Of a DNA stretch of 25,131 nt, positions 18,846 through 25,131 are shown in pieces; positions within the stretch are counted from its first letter, which is position 1; every line of letters starts with the position of its first letter. The position numbers were made by a program, and so were the translations under genes. Below the pieces are notes generated by a model. That model did no database searches. It had not been told where the DNA came from and saw only the letters and a program-made list of their open reading frames with translations. The stretch comes from Isoetes engelmannii (lineage: Eukaryota > Streptophyta > Lycopodiopsida > Isoetales > Isoetaceae): NCBI GenBank assembly GCA_011763485.2, contig JAANSK020172218.1:1-25131 (forward strand). The letters run 5' to 3'.

Positions 18846-20011
18846 ATGGAGGACGCCTTTGACTCCTCTTGCTGTGATCACCATGTTGGATCGAAGAATT
18901 TGACATGGCTCGAACAAAGCATGCAAGGTAATGGTGATTTTTCTAGGTCCTCTTTTCCCGTGGATGTTAAATAGAGTTCTTCTTCTTTCATGTTGTATGT
19001 ACAAGCAATGCTAAACAGTTTATATTTTTTACTTAGATATGAATGTGAAGATGAGCGTCATGTATAAACTTGTAGAGCATGTGGAACCTTTCCCAGAGCG
19101 AATTCAGATGCATGAGTTAATGGAAGAGTTCCATAACTCATATCGATTACTTGCACGACACTGTGAAAATCTTACTAATGTCATGAGCAAGGACAATTCA
19201 GTTTATTTTCTTGAATTATCTAAGAAGCCTTGTGTTCATTTAACTTCTGAAAAGCAAACCCAGCTTAAGAATACTGCAGGGCACATGATGTCACCCATGG
19301 AGTCCAAGCTTTTTGATGTTGTAGATATGAAGACAACATGCCTTTCCAGAGACGAATGCAATCTGAAAACTGAGAAACCGCATGCAGACAAAGCTCAACT
19401 TTCAGACTCCGACTACACATCTTCTTCTGACTTTGTAAAGGATGGAAATAAAGTCTCGCTTGAGTTACAGGTGGGACACAAACGACTTCTAGAGAGCTGT
19501 CTAGCAGATGATGAGAAACAGGAAAGTGAAGAGAACTTGTTCAAAAAATTGGTGCACGATTCTGATGTTTCTAGAAATGAAAGTCATAATCTTCGAAATG
19601 AATTATTATCCTCGATACACATAATGAAGAATATTGCTGAAAAAAAGGTCTTGAATCTGGAAGAGAGGTACAAGGAGCAAGTTTCTCTCTTATTGATGAA
19701 GAACTTTCATTTGGCTGAAGCTCTACGTGGAGGCTCCAATTGTTTGAAAGAATATGAGAAGAAAATTAGCATCTTAGAGACCTCAATCCATGAAGAAAAG
19801 CAAGCAGTTCTAATCCTGCAGGAAGAGAACCAAAGATTGAAGGGGGAGTTAAAGATACAAAAAGAATCAGGCATATCACTTGTTAGTCAATTTTGCAAGT
19901 TGGAAAGTAACATAGAGGAGCTGCTGGAAAAGACTAGGCAACTAAGTAGCATAGCACAAAAGGCAGAGAACGAATCTGAGACAAAGGCACAGCATGTTCT
20001 AAATTTGCGGG
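18846..20011 (+). CDS. NET/KIP1-like protein (NAB domain, coiled coil), 3' end not seen
   Basis: The coding exons are 18846-18927 and 19037-20011. The junction (phase 1, CAAG|GTAATG to TTACTTAG|AT) joins TWLEQSMQ to DMNVKMSVMYKL. This reproduces the middle of the NAB domain of plant NETWORKED proteins, which bind actin through this domain at membranes and the cytoskeleton (usual form KWLxxNLxDMDxKVKxMxKL). Next comes LMEEFHNSYRLLARHCENLT, against the family's LVEEFYRAYRALAERYDHAT. The family's YSWWWDSHI reads FDSSCCDHHV, and about eight residues before LMEEF are missing, so actin binding is uncertain. A polar, acidic, serine-rich linker and then coiled-coil heptads fill about residues 190-350. 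The exon ends at a strong donor G|GTAAGT (20012). Without splicing the frame stops at 20076. I found no later exon. Confidence 0.72.
18928..19036 (+). other. Intron 1 of the NET-like gene, 109 bp
   Basis: GTAATG at the donor and TTTTTTACTTAG at the acceptor. Removing it joins the two halves of the NAB domain in phase, which is strong support. From memory, Arabidopsis NET genes also have an intron in this part of the domain. Confidence 0.82.
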
Positions 20012-20076
20012 GTAAGTTTGCACTTCGCATTCGGTTCCAATTGATGGGAAGAAAAATAATATTCAAGATTTCATAA

Positions 20077-20920
20077 GAATATGCATCATATCAGGTACAC
20101 TGTAAGAATTGTGGCATTCTAGATGGAAAAGCTAGAGGATAACATCAGTATGACGATATTTCAATTGATGCACCTGGAGATGGCGGCACCACTAACCAAA
20201 AGTGCCATCCGGCTATGGCAGTCAGTGATGTTACCACTGTATATACTATTCCAATATTGCTGCTATCCTCTACTGCACACATATCGAACTTCATGAGTTT
20301 GAAAACATTGGGAAAACAAGTAGCAAGCACTTGTTTTAGAAAGGTCCTGTGTGGAAATATAACTGAATCAATTTAATAGAATTTGTGAAGTTCATTGTCT
20401 ACATGCATTTCACACTTTTACGATGTCGCATGTCATATTTGTTTTGTCTGAGTGTAAATATTATAGAATTGAATGCTTTGCTAATGCTGCTTTACCCAAT
20501 ATCTCATGGGACCAGATCTACTACCTTGCCAATAGCTCATCCTTCCTTGGTCTTATCTGCACCATTTTGCCAGCCCAAATAAGTCAGCTTTTTGGGGCGG
20601 TGGTATATTTCTGCTCTAACTCAATGAAGATTCTGTTGCTCAGGTTTATAGCATTCTGGTCCATAGTATTCAGAAATTGGACTATTTGGGCCATTATGCA
20701 ATTCGTTCTACGTGTTTCAGACACTTCTAGATATGGAGCTCAGCTGAATTTTTGGTGGAGAGCTTGGTCTTAAAGCTTTGGTTGAATCAAGTAGTGGAGA
20801 GCTTGGTCTTCTGGAAAAGTGGATCTTGCTAATGTCTCAACACGTGTGAGGAATAGGACACTTGTAATGGAGAGTTGCCAATGGAAGAAGGCGTGCTAAT
20901 TGGAGAATCATCCCTAGGTA
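20077..20920. other. No gene seen; hairpin-rich patch near 20185-20240
   Basis: No exon continuing the coiled coil is apparent. Around 20185-20240 small palindromes cluster (GGCAC...GTGCC, and TGCCATCCGGCTATGGCA, which is nearly self-complementary). They resemble subterminal repeats of CACTA elements, but the assignment is weak. Confidence 0.35.
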
Positions 20921-20925
20921 GAAAT

Positions 20926-21101
20926 GGCACAAAAGTGACGTTTATGTTCCGCATCCGCCTATGTGCCATTTGCCGAGCATAACCATCACAAATGTGCATA
21001 AATGGCACAAAAGTGACGTTTATGCTCCTCAAATAGGCAGAGCATAAACATCACTTTTGTGCCTTTTGTAGTAGTGATTTCTAACTACCTTTGTAGTAGT
21101 G
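20926..21101 (-). mobile_element. CACTA-type transposon end with subterminal repeats
   Basis: Read on the minus strand, a terminus CACTACTACAAAA lies at 21076-21064. A second, CACTACTACAAAG, lies at 21101-21089, 25 bp further out. Inside are subterminal repeats: GGCACAAAAGTGACGTTTAT at 20926 and again at 21004, an inverted copy at 21040-21063 (one mismatch in 24) and a degraded inverted one near 20975-20996. This matches En/Spm-type termini, which carry the transposase-binding repeats. No transposase and no convincing opposite end are seen, so it is a fragment or part of a non-autonomous copy. It follows the last visible exon of the NET-like gene by about 0.9 kb. Confidence 0.75.
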
Positions 21102-21353
21102 ATGATGTTTGGCTTCAAAGATGGTCAAATGCAATACCAAAGCAAACATTGTAATGCATGCCATCTTGAAGCTTTCACAACAACAATTGATACGCTTGCC
21201 TCAAATTGCAGTTGAGCAAAGGATTAACTTGATGATCAATTATATAAATAATGGCTCCTGGATTTCTAAAGAAATGTTGAAGGAATTGCACGAGCCAATG
21301 TGTCTTATTCAGTGAATAAAAAACCTAATAGCTTGGCCCACAAAAGAAAAAAG
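21102..21353. other. No recognised gene
   Basis: A 68-codon plus-strand frame (21109-21315) shows no known motif and is not called. Confidence 0.4.
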
Positions 21354-21419
21354 TTGATTTAGAAGGTTTATATGCTAGGTAACAACTTGATTTAGAAGGT
21401 TTATATGCTAGGTTAAGTC
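21354..21419. repeat. 33-bp tandem duplication
   Basis: TTGATTTAGAAGGTTTATAT and the following GCTAGGT are repeated at 21354 and 21387. The copies differ only at their 3' ends. Confidence 0.9.
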
Positions 21420-22005
21420 TTCTTTGTTTTATAAATGGGTTGAAAGAAGACAAAACGTACATGTTTCAAGTGCTTTTTTTTTATTTGTCTATCACATTTT
21501 TGCTCAACTCCTTCGTGGATTGCCCTTTATGCAAGGGACAATTCGTTAATAGATAGATAGTATACATTTTTAATGAGCGGGTTAGTTTTGGCATCTTAAG
21601 GCATATTTGGACATCTAGAAGAAGATTCTTCTTTGCATGTTTTCCAGGGAGCTTTGTCCTAAGGTTTTTGCATTGTTGATGCCAGAAATGTTTAGATCCG
21701 GCGGAAACACAAAAAAGGGCAAAGGTCGATTAAGGAAAAAAGGGAGTCATCGACTTCTTAAGGCCGACGAGCTGTGGCAATGGTATGGCCTTCAGACTAA
21801 GAGGTTCTGGCCCTTGTATATTTGCCTTCTATAATTGCAGACTACCTTCTCATAATTGCCAGCTACTTAGCTCCGAAATACCCAGGGTACTTCACAAGAA
21901 ATCAACAAGATAATACAAACCTAAGACTTGTTTCATGGCATTTGAGCATTTCGTAGTGCTTTCGTAATTTATTTATTTTATATCGGTGGCACGATTTTTC
22001 CCTTA
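21420..22005. other. No recognised gene
   Basis: A short basic plus-strand frame (21637-21834; contains KKGKGRLRKKGSHRLLKADE) is protein-like but unrecognised and short. It may be a decayed fragment. Confidence 0.35.
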
Positions 22006-22008
22006 TAA

Positions 22009-22207
22009 GGGTGCTTTCCCATGAGATTGGCAACCTAAAAATCTGGGTCCAGGTCAAAAAACTTGAGTTTTGAGAAATGCTTGGTGATTACTTTTGATTC
22101 AGGTCAAAAACCTGAGTCCTTGAGGTTGAGGGTGCTCACGGGAACCTATACGCTTTGATCTGGACCTCAAGAAAACCTTGAGGTTGGAGACCCATGGGAA
22201 AGCACCC
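22009..22207. mobile_element. Tourist-like MITE, 199 bp
   Basis: Terminal inverted repeats GGGTGCTTTCCCATG (22009) and CATGGGAAAGCACCC (ending 22207) are flanked on both sides by TAA (22006-22008 and 22208-22210). A TAA/TTA target duplication with G-rich ends is typical of PIF/Harbinger-derived Tourist elements. The homology between the arms continues more loosely inward (AACCT, GGTCCAG). It has no coding capacity. Confidence 0.85.
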
Positions 22208-22210
22208 TAA

Positions 22211-22456
22211 CTCCCTTTTTTTTTTTTAACTGGTAGCATGGTTTTTTCCATAACTCTTTTTCAATGTCAAGTCTTGATGCAACTGGTGAGCTCTCCAAGT
22301 TATAGATTGATGAAGGGGTTTTGTTGCCTTAACTTTACAACAAGGTTCCCATCATAACTCTTGAATCAGTCTCGAATCAGTCTCCAGTCTCCGATTACAT
22401 GCAAAAGAAATCTCGTCCACAATCTCATTGAAAAGTCTTTTGAAGGAGTCTTTAGT
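22211..22456. other. No recognised gene
   Basis: AT-rich spacer between two foldback elements. It contains a small direct repeat (GAATCAGTCTC twice, near 22362-22383). Confidence 0.5.
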
Positions 22457-22592
22457 TAGGGGTAATGTGCCCCTGCAGGCAAGCCCATGGGGTAAGCCCT
22501 TGCAGGTAATGTGGGGTAAGGGGCTGGCGAGCCCATCAGGGCAAGCCAGCGTTCGAGCCCCACGTAAGGGCATGCAGGGGCACATTTCCCTA
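22457..22592. mobile_element. GC-rich foldback element, MITE-like
   Basis: TAGGGGTAATGTGCCCCTGC at the left pairs with GCAGGGGCACATTTCCCTA at the right, with one base gap, giving an element of about 136 bp. A TA dinucleotide lies at each edge and may be the target duplication. The interior has further short inverted pieces (GGCAAGCC, CTGGC/GCCAG). It is much more GC-rich than its surroundings. Confidence 0.6.
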
Positions 22593-23170
22593 CGTAATGT
22601 TCTTGGCCAAGAAGTTTTCCCTTTCCAGACCATTTTTCCCTGTTTTGTCCGGAGGCCCACGCAGTTCCCATGGAGCAACACATTTGTTTGAAGCTTTTCT
22701 TAGAATCTCACCTTGTTTCTTCGTCTTTCTTAGCAAATAGGGTAGATAAGATTAGAAACTTCGTCGTTGCAGATTCCTTTTGTCGTTGAGTGTTCTTTTT
22801 CTGCATGTTAGGTTTTGCAAGGATAGTTATGGCGGCAGAGAAGAGGACCTGCAGACTCATCTGTTGCATGGCCATTTCTGCACGGATGAGAAAAGGAGTA
22901 TGTCGATTTGATTCGTTCTGTAGATTAAGGACAAGAAAACGTTCAATTTTGCATCATGAAGCCGTCAGTTTTAGAGGCCCTGCTCCAGTGATTTTCACAG
23001 CTTCTTAGTTTTGCAAAGATGTTCACAGAGATCTTCTGAGTTTTTGAGTTCTCGCAGAGGTTTTTGTGAGTTCTTGAGTTTTGCAGAATGTTTTGCAATT
23101 ATATTGGCAAATTCCCCACAAAAAGGATGGATTCTCACCGATTCATGGATGGAGGCTACTCACGGATTCA
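22593..23170. other. No recognised gene
   Basis: Short plus-strand frames here have no motif or codon structure that I can support. Direct repeats of GAGTT and TTTTGCA occur near 23030-23090. Confidence 0.4.
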
Positions 23171-23224
23171 TGGGTTCAAATCCCACAAAAGCAATCGTGG
23201 GTTCAAATCCATACAAGCAATGCT
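23171..23224. repeat. 27-bp tandem duplication with tRNA B-box-like core
   Basis: TGGGTTCAAATCC occurs at 23171 and 23198. The core GGTTCAAATCC looks like a pol III B box, but I see no matching A box or cloverleaf, so no tRNA is called. Confidence 0.7.
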
Positions 23225-24111
23225 CTTTGTTTCTGTGATGCTCATACGGAGGACGCACAGAGAACATATAAAGGACATATGGATAGAATAATTTGATTTA
23301 AGAATAGGCCGTAATCAGATGAAATTTCTTGGCTAAGAACATTGCTATATAATATTCCTCGGTTTGGTGCATATAATAGTATCCACCTTGATGATGTAGA
23401 ATGTGCTCTATAATACTTACCTTGGTAGGGAGGTCCTTTTAGCATCCCCTATCCTTTATTGAGATATTGAGTTACTCTGCACAACTTGGTGTTTGGAGAG
23501 GTTTTAAGATAAGAATAGATATAGAATAACATTTTTATCGTCCACACAGACTAGTTGGGCTATGGGACCCATACAAAATACAAAGAGAAAACGTCAAGCT
23601 CATTACGTCTCGGATGAGAAAAACCCCTGCCCTGAAGGGAGAAAAACTGTGGTAGGTGGGAGGATAGGAGAAGATATCACATCTACTTGGACATAGAAAA
23701 AGGAAAAATTGACTTACATTAACAAGATGATAGAGGAAACGTTAAGGTAAACTCCAGAAATTTAGGTCCTTGCTTGAAAGTGGGCGCTCGCTCACCGTGG
23801 TGCCTAGGGTTTCTATTGCAGTCTCTAACTCACATCTTTTGATTTTCATGTCGATTTTGAGTGTATTTGGGCTCGTTAGGGCATATGTTGTTGCTTTTGA
23901 GTGGACAAACCTAAAACAATGGAAGTGCTTACACTAATATTTAATGCAACAGAAAGAGAAGGTTTTCCTTTGTCGTGACAAGTCAATATAGTGTTATGAT
24001 ATGTCAAGGTAAGTGGGTCTCTGTTCCGGCAAATACTTATGATCGTTCTTATCTAGAATGGCAAACAACCTCCCAAAACCTGTAGATCCAGGTAAGAGAC
24101 TTACCTTGGCG
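23225..24111. other. No recognised gene
   Basis: No convincing reading frame. A perfect small palindrome, AGGTAAGAGACTTACCT (24090-24106), lies beside the next foldback. Confidence 0.45.
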
Positions 24112-24262
24112 CCATAGAACATAATGGGATCAGCCATTTTTGCTGCCCCTATAACCTGTAGAATCCGAGAGCGCTGTGAATCGGGGAGCGTCGTACACAG
24201 TGCTCCCGAATTCTGCAGGTCATGGGGGCAGCAAAAGTGACCTCCTCCATTCCGTTCTATAT
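24112..24262. repeat. Long imperfect hairpin, 67-nt arms
   Basis: Arms 24112-24178 and 24196-24262 are reverse complements at about 49 of 67 positions without gaps. The best blocks are TTTTGCTGCCCC, ATAGAAC and the CTGTG next to a 17-base loop. Many mismatches are transitions, which would form G-U pairs in one of the two RNA strands. It could be a MITE or an evolving microRNA-type precursor. Confidence 0.75.
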
Positions 24263-24309
24263 TACATAAGGCAACAGACAAAAGTGACTCTAAAAATTAT
24301 ATGATGATT

Positions 24310-24560
24310 ATGGTTAACAATCTCTGTACTAAGTTATATGTTATTGTTGAGCATAAGATTAGCAATTGGGCAGAGCTGCAAAATGTTAGAGCCAAAGGGC
24401 AAGCAGGTGTAGGCCGCATGAATCTACGATAGACAGCCTTGCACGTTTTGGGCTATGATAGATGTCGTCAAAGGGATATCTAAACCTTTATTTGTTGTGT
24501 TCATAGACTGCACCAAGGCTTTTGATACAGTATGCAGGCCACTTTGGACTTGCTTGGAAT
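24310..24560 (+). pseudogene. RTE-like LINE reverse transcriptase fragment, broken
   Basis: The plus-strand frame from 24310 gives LCTKLYVIIVEHKISNWAEL and NVRAKGQAGVGRMNLR, then a stop. A second frame (24455 on) gives VVKGISKPLFVVFIDCTKAF, DTVCRPLW and LE. In RTE-like reverse transcriptases of plants the order is KLY....E..LS.WAE....RAKGQAGFR, then KPL...F.DF.KAFDTV.R..LW..LE, including the first catalytic Asp. The piece has at least one stop and one frame change and covers only the N-terminal part of the domain. It is a different LINE clade from the L1-type element at 905-7135. Confidence 0.8.
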
Positions 24561-24574
24561 GTATAATTGTCATA

Positions 24575-24735
24575 GTTACCGGGAACCAAGCTCCGAACTT
24601 GCTTCCCGTTCCGGAACTAGTTCTCGAGGGTCAGACGTTCCAACTCCTATGGAAGTTCCCATATGGTCTATTACCGGAAACTAAGTTGCAGAACTAGTTC
24701 CCACTATTTGGAAGCCCTGTTCCGGGTAAAAAAAG
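24575..24735. repeat. Short repeat-rich patch, unknown
   Basis: Pieces such as GAACTAGTTC (twice), GTTCCGG and CCGGGAAC recur in both orientations between 24580 and 24730. This suggests a decayed inverted-repeat element. Its ends and target duplication are not clear. Confidence 0.4.
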
Positions 24736-25060
24736 ATTAGTTCTCAAAGAATTTTGATGTTTTAGCACAACCATGTGCTAAAAAGTCCACGTGCCTAAAG
24801 AAAGTCCCGCTGGTATGTTCCATCCAGCTGCAAAATCGTGGTCGTGCATGACTGATGAGCACCGAGAAGGTAAAAACTGCAGTGTGCAAATCCTCGCCAT
24901 CCTAGTAAGCTCAAGGAGACTACTGCCAAGCCAACAAAAAACCATTCGAGTAGTCGACAGTGTAGAAGAAAATAAAGTGGTCATGGGCAGGGCCCAACTA
25001 AGCAATGTAGTGTGGTGTGTGGTCACATGTCCAGTTGGATGTTGCCTAGTGGTGTGACGT

Positions 25061-25065
<5 letters not shown>
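24736..25065. other. No recognised gene
   Basis: Overlapping short frames on both strands (24778-25057) have no known motif and are not called. Confidence 0.4.

Positions 25066-25131
<66 letters not shown>
25066..25131. repeat. TC dinucleotide microsatellite, runs off window
   Basis: Uninterrupted TC repeat of 33 units up to the last base. The true length is unknown. Confidence 0.98.

Noticed and set aside
20123-20300. A further exon of the NET-like gene after the acceptor TTCTAG at 20122
   Set aside because: Joined in the phase set by the donor at 20012 it meets a stop within seven codons, and it lacks coiled-coil character.
22547-22560. Pol III B-box-like GTTCGAGCCCC, suggesting a SINE
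   Set aside because: It lies inside a foldback with inverted ends, has no matching A box and has no A-rich tail.
23171-23210. tRNA genes suggested by two GGTTCAAATCC boxes
   Set aside because: There is no A box at the right distance and no acceptor or anticodon stems. The motif is simply duplicated with its 27-bp unit.

Overview
The window is nuclear DNA from a land plant. Evidence for this: a single-exon chloroplast-type PPR-SMR gene, a spliced NET/KIP1-like (NAB-domain) gene, plant L1-type and RTE-like LINEs, a CACTA-type transposon end, a Tourist-like MITE and a long TC microsatellite. Host genes are sparse and repeats dominate. The PPR protein is clearly of the SOT1/PPR53 type, but by eye well diverged from my memory of the Arabidopsis protein. 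A large-genome, non-model plant (fern, lycophyte or gymnosperm rather than a close Arabidopsis relative) is possible but not shown.

Layout. 1-479: short tandem repeats and a hairpin. 480-8023: copy A of a duplicated segment that carries an old minus-strand LINE remnant. Copy A is split by a 6.2-kb plus-strand L1-type LINE (905-7135) with a perfect 15-bp target duplication. 8062-8578: two unrecognised minus-strand reading frames. 8699-9099: seven palindromes at a 59-bp period. 9190-9600: a broken minus-strand reading frame with a ParB/DGQHR-like motif. 10085-10570: a minus-strand LINE endonuclease fragment. 11253-12640: copy B of the duplicated segment, without the young LINE. It preserves the empty insertion site.

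12661-12830: an 85-bp tandem duplication. 13233-15398 (minus): the intact PPR-SMR gene. 15787-16211: a 212-bp tandem duplication that includes a G-box in one unit and a leader-like CAG|GTAAGG splice donor in both. It lies in the head-to-head gap between the PPR gene and the plus-strand NET-like gene (coding from 18846). The two genes may share a regulatory region.

17559-18205: nested foldbacks. 20926-21101: CACTA-type terminal sequence just downstream of the last visible NET-like exon. 22009-22207: Tourist-like MITE. 22457-22592 and 24112-24262: further foldbacks. 24310-24560: an RTE-like reverse transcriptase fragment. 25066-25131: a TC microsatellite running off the window.

Only the PPR gene looks like a complete gene. 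The NET-like gene has a convincing first splice junction, but its 3' part is not visible. I found no rRNA, tRNA or real CRISPR, and no intact mobile element.
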